NCBI GenBank assembly: GCA_946885335.1
Contig: CAMPGG010000096.1
Location: forward strand, 1-10,915
From: an uncultured Chitinophagaceae bacterium
GTDB taxonomy: Bacteria > Bacteroidota > Bacteroidia > Chitinophagales > Chitinophagaceae
Length of the DNA: 10,915 nt
Direction: 5' to 3'
The notes beneath the pieces were generated by a model that saw nothing but the letters and a program-made list of their open reading frames with translations, was not told the DNA's origin and made no database searches. Each line of letters starts with the position of its first letter. Within the stretch, counting starts at the first letter, position 1. This document shows positions 1-6,360 of this stretch, one piece after another. Both the position numbers and the translations under genes were made by a program.

Positions 1-308
1 CTACCGGTTATAACACAGCGCTTTTTGAACAGGGTTACGAGGCATTTATGCAATCTATTTCCCCTGGCAATGAGAAGAAACTTTTTACTTTTTTAAAAAT
101 GGGTGAAGACAGAACCAATGAAGAAGTACAATCCGCTATCAATTATTTAAAACTTCGCAAAGTGAAACGTTTGCTGCTGGAAAACCAGCTGGATATGAAT
201 AAAGAACATACTACCGAAGAATATGAAATGCTTTATCAAACACACCTGCATTTAAAACAAGCAGAGATGGAACTAAGTTCCAGGTTAGGTGCGGTGATCA
301 TAAAATAA
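1..308 (+). CDS. dnaG: DNA primase, C-terminal fragment (gene runs off the left edge)
   Basis: An open frame enters from the left edge (first whole codon at base 3, no start in the window) and ends at TAA 306-308, leaving 101 C-terminal residues. The fragment is helical and charged, with the segment LRKVKRLLLENQ, a run of Glu/Lys, and the ending SSRLGAVIIK. This resembles the C-terminal helicase-interaction region of Bacteroidota DnaG primases, which end in a similar helix-rich tail closing with LGxVIxK. DnaG synthesises RNA primers at the replication fork and uses this region to contact the replicative helicase DnaB. The catalytic zinc-finger and TOPRIM domains would lie upstream, outside the window, so the call rests on tail resemblance alone. 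The first in-frame ATG (48) is internal, not the start. A strong terminator follows the stop directly. Confidence 0.65.
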   Translation, partial: TGYNTALFEQGYEAFMQSISPGNEKKLFTFLKMGEDRTNEEVQSAINYLKLRKVKRLLLENQLDMNKEHTTEEYEMLYQTHLHLKQAEMELSSRLGAVIIK

Positions 309-323
309 TTTATTGTCCTCATA

Positions 324-354
324 AAAAAAACCATCCTTTTGAGATGGTTTTTTT
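324..354. terminator. Bidirectional intrinsic terminator between dnaG and the DUF3052-like gene
   Basis: A 12-bp perfect stem pairs 324-335 (seven A then CCATC) with 343-354 (GATGG then seven T), around a 7-nt loop. The A run on one side and T run on the other give a U-tract in both directions, so the structure can stop the plus-strand gene ending at 308 and the convergent minus-strand gene ending at 372. Confidence 0.85.
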
Positions 355-371
355 GTTGTTTAGTATTCTTG

Positions 372-806
372 TTAAGCTTCCTGTAAGGAAGTTGATTTCC
401 GGGATGTTTTCTTCAAGGTTTTTACAGGCAATTCAAAACAGCAGGCATTCCAAACATGATCAAGATCTACCTGGTTAACTTCTTCATAACCAGCTTCAGT
501 TAATTCACTAAAACTGCGTTCCCTGTTAAGGTCAGTTACAATTTTAGATGCACGTTTAGGAAATGCAATCCAAAATTTAGAATCATTTTTTAAGGCAGGC
601 ATTACGTCTTTTAAAATTCCGTTTAGTTGATTTGCATTGATTGCAAATACGAGTGCAAATTCAATTTTCCTGGATTTGAGTAACGGTGTAATACTTTTTG
701 CAAAAGAGAGCTTGTTAAATTGTTTTTCAATGGAAGAAGGGAGGCCTTGGATCAGCAATGTTTTCTGATCCGTTAATTCTAATTTCTCAACCAGCGTTTG
801 TACCAT
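372..806 (-). CDS. DUF3052-like small protein of unknown function
   Basis: A 144-residue soluble protein without signal peptide or membrane segment. The start chosen is the ATG at 806; an in-frame GTG at 839 would add 11 residues (MRLITLNFLKS), but family members normally begin only a few residues before the first strand, here KTLLIQGLP (15-23). The recognisable part is the core around 77-95, KFWIAFPKRASKIVTDLNR, which matches the 'LWI.YPKkSSKi.TDL.RD' signature of DUF3052-like proteins common in Bacteroidota, followed by the Trp-containing VDLDHVWNACCFE (113-125). No catalytic residues are known to me for this family. The last about 20 residues are Lys/Ser/Thr-rich and probably disordered. 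A Bacteroidota-type promoter lies upstream at 882-911 and a terminator downstream at 324-354, so it is probably a single-gene unit. Confidence 0.75.
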   Translation of the reverse strand: MVQTLVEKLELTDQKTLLIQGLPSSIEKQFNKLSFAKSITPLLKSRKIEFALVFAINANQLNGILKDVMPALKNDSKFWIAFPKRASKIVTDLNRERSFSELTEAGYEEVNQVDLDHVWNACCFELPVKTLKKTSRKSTSLQEA

Positions 807-881
807 GCTTTTCAAAAAATTTAGGGTTATCAATCTCACATATCTGCAACTTCAGCAGAACCTTTTATCACAAACAAGTTG

Positions 882-911
882 CAAAGTTACAAAAAAGCAG
901 GGAGGTAACAA
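882..911 (-). promoter_or_regulatory. Bacteroidota-type promoter for the DUF3052-like gene
   Basis: On the minus strand the -7 element TAACTTTG (889 to 882) matches the Bacteroidota consensus TAnnTTTG exactly. A TTG -33 element (911-909) lies 19 bp upstream. Transcription would start near 875, giving a leader of about 70 nt to the ATG at 806. The promoter sits just downstream of the terminator of the preceding M48 gene (928-959), a sensible arrangement. Confidence 0.6.
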
Positions 912-927
912 CATGTATATCAAAGAA

Positions 928-959
928 AAATCCCGCCAAACACAATATTGGCGGGATTT
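928..959 (-). terminator. Intrinsic terminator downstream of the M48 peptidase gene
   Basis: A 12-bp perfect stem pairs 928-939 with 948-959 (core TCCCGCCAA / TTGGCGGGA) around an 8-nt loop. Read on the minus strand the right arm ends GGCGGGATTTTTCTTT, a good U-tract. It lies about 97 bp after the stop of the M48 gene and before the promoter of the next minus-strand gene. Confidence 0.8.
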
Positions 960-1056
960 CTATAGTTTGTTGATCTCAATTATTTCATTTATTACGACGT
1001 TTCGCCAATAAAATTTCGTTTGATTTTTTTATTCTCGCCAATTTAAAAATCGCGGC

Positions 1057-1863
1057 TCATTTCATTGGTTTGTAATATTTTAATGCTTCAGGCATCCACT
1101 TTCTTAAATTCGTCATTCTTGTATTCTCAGATGGGTGGGTACTTAAAAATTCAGGTGGCCTGTTACCACTGCTTGCTGCTTCCATTCTTTCCCATAATGG
1201 AATTGCTTCCTGTGGATTATATCCGGCCATTGCCATCCATATCAAACCATAGCGATCAGCCTCTGATTCCTGCTTGCGGGAGAATGGTAATAGCACACCT
1301 ACATTTGTTCCAATACCATATGCTGTATTAAAAAGGTTTTGTGTTTGTGCGGGTTGGTTGGCTAATGCGATAGATAATGCAGCGCCACCCAACTGCTGTG
1401 CAAGACCCTGGCTCATTCTTTCATTACCATGTTTGAAAATGGCATGCGAAATTTCATGACCAATTACCGCGGCAAGAGCTGCTTCATTTTTGGTAACACC
1501 TAACAGTCCTGTATACACGACAATTCTTCCGCCCGGCATTGCCCATGCATTTACAGCAGGATCATTAACCAAATTATACTCCCAGGTAAACCCTGCCAGT
1601 GCATCGCTGAGATTTCGGCTTGCATAATAAGATTTAACGGCATTGGTAACTCTTGAACCTACCCTTTTCACCATTGCAGCATCCCTGTTATTACTACTGG
1701 CTACTACTTTATTGCTGGATAAAAATTGTTGATATTCCTGAGCGGCCATTGCCTGGAGTTCCTGCTCGGGAACTAATTTAAACTGACTGCGGCCTGTAAC
1801 CGGGTTGGTAGAACATCCGGCTGCAAATGCAGATATAATTAAAGCTGCAAATAATTTTTTCAT
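1057..1863 (-). CDS. M48-family zinc metallopeptidase, lipoprotein (LoiP/YcaL-like)
   Basis: A 268-residue secreted lipoprotein peptidase. The ATG at 1863 is preferred to the one at 1902 because it places a clean signal peptide at the very N-terminus (MKKLFAALIISAFAAGC), with Cys17 as the lipidation site. After it comes the STNPVTGRSQFKLVPEQE stretch typical of this subgroup. Zinc ligands are visible: HEISH (136-140) with catalytic Glu137, and Glu199 in ESEAD (199-203). A conserved STHPS element follows at 241-245. The membrane-spanning segments of the HtpX/Ste24 branch are absent, which fits the periplasmic, outer-membrane-anchored branch that degrades misfolded envelope proteins (LoiP/BepA type). 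It follows plsY by 60 bp on the same strand and may be co-transcribed with it; a terminator stands at 928-959. The physiological substrate cannot be told from sequence. Confidence 0.9.
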   Translation of the reverse strand: MKKLFAALIISAFAAGCSTNPVTGRSQFKLVPEQELQAMAAQEYQQFLSSNKVVASSNNRDAAMVKRVGSRVTNAVKSYYASRNLSDALAGFTWEYNLVNDPAVNAWAMPGGRIVVYTGLLGVTKNEAALAAVIGHEISHAIFKHGNERMSQGLAQQLGGAALSIALANQPAQTQNLFNTAYGIGTNVGVLLPFSRKQESEADRYGLIWMAMAGYNPQEAIPLWERMEAASSGNRPPEFLSTHPSENTRMTNLRKWMPEALKYYKPMK

Positions 1864-1923
1864 GGTACTTTTTTGAAATCTGATATTCAATCTTTGTACC
1901 AATATTAAATTTGATATGAATGC

Positions 1924-2598
1924 TTAATCGTTCATCATATGTTCATCGCGTTCCAGGCGACGTTTTTTGCGCCTGTCACGATGTTTAAGAATAGGCACTT
2001 TACTTTCACTCCCTTTAAATAACCTGCCTATATTTTTTTGGTGAGTAAGCAAAACCATTAGTGCTACTGCAATTGCGAAGATTCGATATAGATGTTCTGG
2101 TTCATTGAAGATTACCAGGATAAAAACAGGAAATGCTATACTTGCCAGTATAGAGCTGAGTGAAATATATCTTGTTAAAAATAAAACCAAAAGAAAAACG
2201 CCTACACAACATAAAGCAACATTGGGTTGAATACCTAATACCATCCCAAATAAAGTTGCTACACCCTTTCCCCCGCGGAATTCTGCCCATACGGGGAATA
2301 TATGCCCCAGCACAGCAGCAAGACCTAAACCTATTTGAAGATTAACCAGTTGAATAGGATTGTCAATATAATGCGGAAGAAGAAAAGCGAGTTTAACAGC
2401 AGCTATGCCCTTTAACATATCAACCACCATTACAAGTGTACCCCATCGTGGACCAAGAATCCGATATGTATTGGTAGCTCCAGCGTTTCCACTGCCGTAT
2501 TCACGGATATCGATTTGGAAAAAGCCTTTACTCACCCAAACGGAGGTAGGAATACTGCCTATCAGATAAGCTAAAACAATAACCAAAAGTTCATTCAT
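1924..2598 (-). CDS. plsY: Acyl-phosphate:glycerol-3-phosphate acyltransferase PlsY
   Basis: An integral membrane enzyme that transfers an acyl group from acyl-phosphate to the 1-position of glycerol 3-phosphate, giving lysophosphatidate, the first committed step of phospholipid synthesis in PlsX/PlsY organisms. The start is the ATG at 2598, preceded by AAGGA at proper spacing, one of the few clear ribosome sites here; 224 residues result. All family motifs are present: GSIPTS (14-19), SGNAGATN (36-43), DMLKG (60-64), GHIFPVWAEFRGGKGVAT (98-115) and THQKNIGRLFKGSE (185-198). Hydrophobic segments lie at about 3-20, 52-75, 88-108, 125-142 and 148-185. The C-terminus (206-224) is a strongly basic tail, HRDRRKKRRLERDEH plus four residues, longer than the motif-3 end needs and presumably cytoplasmic. 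It follows prmA by 79 bp and precedes the M48 gene by 60 bp. Confidence 0.95.
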   Translation of the reverse strand: MNELLVIVLAYLIGSIPTSVWVSKGFFQIDIREYGSGNAGATNTYRILGPRWGTLVMVVDMLKGIAAVKLAFLLPHYIDNPIQLVNLQIGLGLAAVLGHIFPVWAEFRGGKGVATLFGMVLGIQPNVALCCVGVFLLVLFLTRYISLSSILASIAFPVFILVIFNEPEHLYRIFAIAVALMVLLTHQKNIGRLFKGSESKVPILKHRDRRKKRRLERDEHMMND

Positions 2599-2677
2599 AG
2601 AATCCTTGTTGAAGTTGGATGGCAAAAATAAATCAAAATAACGGGATTAAATGATCCATATTAACATTTGCCAATGT

Positions 2678-3499
2678 TCAAGATAGCCTGAAAATAATAC
2701 AAACCCAATTTTCCCTTTCCTTTTTTTGTTCAAATATCAAATTACACTTAGCCGCCATTGAAATGATATCATCGATATCCTGTTGCATAAAACCACTGCA
2801 AATGATAAGCCCTGAAGGATTTAATTGTTTTACTAAAGCAGGCAACGATTCAATTATAATATGTTTATTAATATTGGCCAATATGATATCAAAGTTTTGG
2901 TTACAATCCGGATTCTCACTTTGAAGTATTTTGATTCGATCAGCATTATTTCTGATAATATTTTCTGATGCATTTAAAACACTCCATTCATCGTTATCGA
3001 TGGCAAGTATTTCCGATGCACCTTCTTTTTCTGCTAAAATTGCCAGCACACCCGTTCCTGTTCCAAAGTCAAATACTTTTTTATTTTTAACATTTATGTC
3101 TTGCATACTTTTTATCATCATGTAAGTTGTTGCATGATGACCGGTGCCAAAACTCATTTTCGGCGTAATGATGATTTCGTGCTTTACATTTTTTAATGGT
3201 TCATGAAAATCAGCTCTTATGCCACAGTAATCATCAATCACCACAGGTTGAAAATTTGATTCCCAATCTTTATTCCAGTTGGTTTTGGGTAAAATTGATT
3301 TCGACCACTTGAAATAAATTTTAGATGAAATTTCCCTTAAAATATTTTCATCAAAATCTTTTGAATTAATATAAGCCCTCATTTCATTACTATCACATTC
3401 TTCAAATCCCAGGTAACCTTCATTACTTAAAAGGGCAATCAATAATTCATCGTCGCCTGGATTTTTGTATTGAATGTTGAGTTGTATAAAGTCTTGCAT
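2678..3499 (-). CDS. prmA: Ribosomal protein L11 methyltransferase PrmA
   Basis: A SAM-dependent methyltransferase of 273 residues that modifies ribosomal protein L11 in the cytoplasm. An N-terminal substrate-recognition domain (about 1-95) precedes the Rossmann-type catalytic domain. PrmA signatures are KMSFGTGHHATT (114-125), the SAM-binding loop DFGTGTGVLAI (144-154), the acidic end of strand 2 AIDND (166-170), and ILANINKHII (206-215) at the catalytic-loop position where related enzymes have NPPY. The ATG at 3499 has no Shine-Dalgarno sequence, and the pnp terminator ends only about 11 nt before it. The reading frame is notably rich in Asn, Ile and Lys. plsY follows after 79 bp. Length and motifs leave little doubt about identity. 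Confidence 0.93.
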   Translation of the reverse strand: MQDFIQLNIQYKNPGDDELLIALLSNEGYLGFEECDSNEMRAYINSKDFDENILREISSKIYFKWSKSILPKTNWNKDWESNFQPVVIDDYCGIRADFHEPLKNVKHEIIITPKMSFGTGHHATTYMMIKSMQDINVKNKKVFDFGTGTGVLAILAEKEGASEILAIDNDEWSVLNASENIIRNNADRIKILQSENPDCNQNFDIILANINKHIIIESLPALVKQLNPSGLIICSGFMQQDIDDIISMAAKCNLIFEQKKERENWVCIIFRLS

Positions 3500-3510
3500 A
3501 ATGTAAATGT

Positions 3511-3535
3511 AAAAACCCCGATCATCTCGGGGTTT
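3511..3535 (-). terminator. Intrinsic terminator of pnp, immediately before prmA
   Basis: A 9-bp stem pairs 3513-3521 (AAACCCCGA) with 3527-3535 (TCGGGGTTT) around a 5-nt loop. On the minus strand the arm TCGGGG is followed by TTTTT. It lies 8 bp after the pnp stop codon and ends about 11 nt before the prmA ATG at 3499, so it may stop most pnp transcripts or act as an attenuator for prmA. Confidence 0.8.
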
Positions 3536-3543
3536 GGTTCTTT

Positions 3544-5700
3544 TTAGTTATCCTGGCTTTCCTTCGATTCAGGTTTTGGCATTAAAACTTTTCGGGAAAG
3601 TTTGAATTTGCCGGTTTTAGGATCCGTGCCGGTCAGTTTCACTTTTACTACATCACCTTCTTTCAATACACCTTCCAATGTTTCCAATCGTTTCCAGCTA
3701 ACTTCTGAGATATGTATCAAACCTTGTTTGCCCGGCATAAATTCTACAAATGCACCATAAGGCATGATAGATTTTACCGTGGCTTCATATACATCGCCAA
3801 CCGTTGGAATTGCAACAATACCCTTGATCCAGGCTAAAGCTTTATCAACACCTTCTTTTTTAGTTCCAAAAATGCCAATCTCGCCTTTCTCGTTCTTTTC
3901 TTCAATATTGATAGTGGTTCCGGTTTCTCTTTGAATTTCCTGGATCACTTTACCCTGTGGCCCGATTACCGCACCGATAAATTCCCGATCTATTGTAATC
4001 TTAATCATTCTTGGTGCATGAGGTTTTACTTCGCTGTTGGCAGCTGGCAGGCATTTATACATAGCATCCAAAATATGCAAACGTGCATCATGAGCCTGGG
4101 ATAATGCTTTGCGCATTACATCCATACTTAAGCCATCTACTTTAATATCCATTTGTACACCACAAATACCATCACGGGTTCCGGTTACTTTAAAATCCAT
4201 ATCTCCCAGGTGATCTTCATCTCCTAAAATATCTGTAAGAATTCCAAATTCACCATCAATGGAAATTAAACCCATAGCAACACCAGCCACATGCTTAGGC
4301 ATTGGAACACCAGCATCCATTAATGCCAGTGAGCCAGCACAAACAGTTGCCATAGAAGACGATCCATTAGATTCCAGGATATCACTAACTACACGTACAG
4401 TATATGGAAAATCGTCCTTGGGTAACATTTGTTTTAATGATCTCATTGCCAGGTTACCATGTCCCACTTCTCTCCGGCCAACACCCCGGATCGGTTTTAC
4501 TTCTCCTGTTGAAAAAGGAGGAAAATTATAGTGTAAAATGAATTTTGAATAGGATGAAGTGGCTGCACTTTCTACCAGCAATTCATCTAAAGGCGTTCCC
4601 AAAGTAACTGTTGTAAGTGATTGAGTTTCACCTCTTGTAAACAACGCTGATCCATGTGGAGAAGGCAAAATATCCACTTCCATATCCAGTGCACGAACCT
4701 CTTCGAGTCCACGGGCATCGAGTCGAACTTTATCGTTCAGGATCATGCCACGAACTACGTGATATTGCAAATCATTATAATAATTTTTTGCCTGCTTTTG
4801 AATCTCTGAATCCAACACTTCATTTTCAGGAACATTATATTCAGTCCTTAAATGCTGTAACAATTCTTCTTCAATTTGCTGAAGTCTTTCCCGGCGAATA
4901 TGTTTAGATGATCCTGCTTTAGCAGCTTCGTAGATTTTATCTTTTGCAAAAGCTTCCACTTTAGCTACCAGTTCTTCATTGGGAGTCAGTTTGATATACT
5001 CTCTTTTTGTGGTCACTCCTGCCATTTCCCTCAATTCTTGCTGAGCCTTCACCTGGACTTTGATGGCTTCATGGGCAAGTTCAATTGCTTTCACCAGGTC
5101 TTCTTCGCTGCATTCATGGGCCTCACCTTCAACCATCATGATGTTTTTTTCTGTGGCAGCAATAATGAAATCCATATCGGCCAATGCTAATTCACTTCTT
5201 AATGGATTAACAACGAACTCACCATTGATCCGGGCAATTCTTACTTCAGAAATAATTTCCTGGATTGGAATATCAGAAACTGCAAAAGCTGCAGATGCCG
5301 CCAAACAAGCAAGTGCATCAGGCATAACCTCAGGATCACTTGAAATAAGTGTTATAAGTACTTGAACATCACATACATAATCTTCTGGAAACAGAGGACG
5401 TAGCGCCCTGTCAATCAAACGGCTGGTTAAGATTTCGTAATCATTTAACCTGGCTTCTCTTTTAAAGAATGATCCGGGAATTCTACCTGCCGATGCAAAT
5501 TTTTCCTGGTAATCTACTGAAAGCGGGAAAAAGCTTTGACCTTCTCTTGGTTCTTTATTTGCTACAACGGTAGCCAGCAGAATACAATTTCCCTGGCGGA
5601 CAGTAACTGCACCATCTGCCTGGCGGGCCAAACGGCCAGTTTCTATAAAAATCTCCTTACCGGCAGAATCGAATTTTTTACTTATGGGTTGCGTTAACAT
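3544..5700 (-). CDS. pnp: Polyribonucleotide nucleotidyltransferase (PNPase)
   Basis: A phosphorolytic 3'-to-5' exoribonuclease that releases nucleoside diphosphates from RNA and works as a trimer in mRNA decay. The start is the ATG at 5700 (MLTQPISKKF, 718 residues, the usual length); the frame stays open to 5763, but that 21-residue extension (MPLPELPLKPSD...) is Pro-rich, unlike the family, and would run into a hairpin. Two RNase PH domains flank a helical linker. The second holds STGEVKPIRGVGRREVGHG and the catalytic GDEDHLGDMDFKV (493-505), with Asp496, Asp502 and Lys504 matching the E. coli residues Asp486, Asp492 and Lys494. A KH domain (about 564-625, GPQG loop at 580-583) and an S1 domain (about 635-704) follow, then a short charged tail. 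It lies 156 bp after rpsO, the classic rpsO-pnp order, with three hairpins in the gap. Confidence 0.98.
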   Translation of the reverse strand: MLTQPISKKFDSAGKEIFIETGRLARQADGAVTVRQGNCILLATVVANKEPREGQSFFPLSVDYQEKFASAGRIPGSFFKREARLNDYEILTSRLIDRALRPLFPEDYVCDVQVLITLISSDPEVMPDALACLAASAAFAVSDIPIQEIISEVRIARINGEFVVNPLRSELALADMDFIIAATEKNIMMVEGEAHECSEEDLVKAIELAHEAIKVQVKAQQELREMAGVTTKREYIKLTPNEELVAKVEAFAKDKIYEAAKAGSSKHIRRERLQQIEEELLQHLRTEYNVPENEVLDSEIQKQAKNYYNDLQYHVVRGMILNDKVRLDARGLEEVRALDMEVDILPSPHGSALFTRGETQSLTTVTLGTPLDELLVESAATSSYSKFILHYNFPPFSTGEVKPIRGVGRREVGHGNLAMRSLKQMLPKDDFPYTVRVVSDILESNGSSSMATVCAGSLALMDAGVPMPKHVAGVAMGLISIDGEFGILTDILGDEDHLGDMDFKVTGTRDGICGVQMDIKVDGLSMDVMRKALSQAHDARLHILDAMYKCLPAANSEVKPHAPRMIKITIDREFIGAVIGPQGKVIQEIQRETGTTINIEEKNEKGEIGIFGTKKEGVDKALAWIKGIVAIPTVGDVYEATVKSIMPYGAFVEFMPGKQGLIHISEVSWKRLETLEGVLKEGDVVKVKLTGTDPKTGKFKLSRKVLMPKPESKESQDN

Positions 5701-5761
5701 AATTTGTGGTTTTATTTCTTGAAAGCTATCGGAGGGTTTTAAGGGAAGTTCAGGTAATGGC

Positions 5762-5810
5762 AAATAGTTGAAATAACTATTTACACAAAACCCAACCGAT
5801 GGCAGTTGGG
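5762..5810 (-). promoter_or_regulatory. Two tandem hairpins in the pnp leader
   Basis: Two inverted repeats stand between the rpsO terminator and the pnp start. Proximal to rpsO, CCCAAC (5791-5796) pairs with GTTGGG (5805-5810) around 8 nt and is followed on the minus strand by TTTTGTG. Nearer pnp, AAATAGTT (5762-5769) pairs with AACTATTT (5775-5782) around 5 nt. In E. coli a stem-loop upstream of pnp is the RNase III site through which PNPase controls its own mRNA; a similar role here is inferred from position only. The first could also serve as a second terminator of rpsO. Confidence 0.5.
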
Positions 5811-5818
5811 GTAAAAGG

Positions 5819-5852
5819 AAAGCCCTCCTGACAGGAGGGTGTGGAGGGCTTT
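5819..5852 (-). terminator. rpsO terminator / processing hairpin with two alternative folds
   Basis: AAAGCCCTCC (5819-5828) pairs with GGAGGGCTTT (5843-5852), 10 bp around a 14-nt loop; on the minus strand it is followed by CCTTTT. The same left arm can instead pair with an internal copy (CCCTCCT 5823-5829 with AGGAGGG 5833-5839, 3-nt loop), so the two folds exclude each other. It starts 4 nt after the rpsO stop. Confidence 0.7.
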
Positions 5853-5856
5853 ATAA

Positions 5857-6126
5857 TTATTTTCTAAGTCCGAGTTTTTCTATCAACTGGCGATATCCAG
5901 TAAGGTTTGTTTTTTGAAGGTAAGTCAGTAAACGCTTACGCTTGCTTACCAACTGAACCAGGCCACGGTTTGAACCGAAATCTTTCTTGTTCTTTTGCAT
6001 GTGAGAAGAGATCAGACTGATTCTTTCAGTCATCAAAGCCACTTGTCCTTCAATAGAACCTGTATTTTTTTCATTTCCTCCAAAATTGGCAAATATTGAG
6101 GCGTTTTTTTCTTTTGTTAAAGGCAT
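5857..6126 (-). CDS. rpsO: 30S ribosomal protein S15
   Basis: An 89-residue protein of exactly the family's usual length. S15 binds the central domain of 16S rRNA early in 30S assembly and contributes to bridges with the 50S subunit. The sequence has the expected all-helical pattern: the TGSIEGQVALMTERISLIS segment (22-40), the HMQKNKKDFGSNRGL element (42-56) with the rRNA-contacting His/Lys/Asp, SKRKRLLTYLQ (61-71), and the ending YRQLIEKLGLRK. The ATG at 6126 lacks a Shine-Dalgarno sequence, as usual for Bacteroidota ribosomal genes. A good promoter lies at 6178-6210, giving a leader of about 45-50 nt, and hairpins follow the stop. pnp comes next on the same strand. Confidence 0.98.
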   Translation of the reverse strand: MPLTKEKNASIFANFGGNEKNTGSIEGQVALMTERISLISSHMQKNKKDFGSNRGLVQLVSKRKRLLTYLQKTNLTGYRQLIEKLGLRK

Positions 6127-6177
6127 CTTGAAATTTTTTAAAAAGGCATCCAGTTTTTACTACATTATATAAGGCGG

Positions 6178-6210
6178 CAAAGGTAATGTAATATGACAAA
6201 ACAGGCAAAA
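6178..6210 (-). promoter_or_regulatory. Promoter of rpsO (Bacteroidota type)
   Basis: Minus-strand TACCTTTG (6185 to 6178) matches the -7 consensus TAnnTTTG exactly, and TTTTG (6210 to 6206) lies 20 bp upstream as a -33 element. Expected start of transcription is near 6171, about 45 nt before the rpsO ATG. It is the best promoter match in the window. Confidence 0.7.
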
Positions 6211-6306
6211 TAAAACGCTAAAAAGCTTATAAATTAGCCCTGATTATTACAATATTTGTCAAAAATGATCATTAAAATTGATTTTGAACGCTAAATGACT
6301 TGAATT

Positions 6307-6321
6307 AGTTCATGATGAACT
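6307..6321. promoter_or_regulatory. Near-perfect palindrome upstream of miaE, candidate operator
   Basis: AGTTCAT (6307-6313), one G, then ATGAACT (6315-6321) form a 7+1+7 inverted repeat. It sits 21 bp before the possible -7 element of miaE (6343-6350), overlapping where the -33 region would be, a position suited to a dimeric transcription factor. The role is inferred from symmetry and position. Confidence 0.35.
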
Positions 6322-6342
6322 TCATTTTGGCAGTTGCATACT

Positions 6343-6350
6343 TACCTTCG
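6343..6350 (+). promoter_or_regulatory. Possible -7 element of the miaE promoter
   Basis: TACCTTCG differs at one base from TAnnTTTG. No TTG stands at the usual 19-21 bp upstream; the nearest TTTTG (6325-6329) is only 13 bp away. If used, the mRNA would begin about 5 nt before the ATG at 6361, so it would be almost leaderless. Confidence 0.35.
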
Positions 6351-6360
6351 TGCCTGAATT

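Noticed and set aside
758..1011. Two overlapping plus-strand frames of about 70 codons
   Set aside because: They run across the DUF3052-like gene start, its promoter and the 928-959 terminator, and look like random translation. A GGAGG at 901-905 precedes an ATG at 913, but that frame has no recognisable content.
2623..2630. TATTTTTG upstream of plsY as a promoter
   Set aside because: Matches TAnnTTTG, but no -33 TTG at proper spacing and it falls within an A/T run; not strong enough to list.
2663..2678. Inverted repeat AACATT-TGCC-AATGTT at the end of prmA
   Set aside because: Only 6 bp, AT-rich, no U-tract; too weak to call a terminator.
4259..5365. Plus-strand open frames of 83-101 codons inside pnp
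   Set aside because: They lie antisense to a fully conserved gene and show no family resemblance; they are by-products of its codon pattern.
5701..5763. N-terminal extension of PNPase from an ATG at 5763
   Set aside because: The extra 21 residues are Pro-rich and do not resemble any PNPase N-terminus, while MLTQPISKKF fits the family start; the region also overlaps a hairpin.
6215..6295. Direct repeat ACGCTAAA (6215-6222 and 6288-6295) and the 10-bp palindrome AATGATCATT (6264-6273) in the rpsO-miaE gap
   Set aside because: Short AT-rich words expected by chance at this composition; no clear relation to either promoter.
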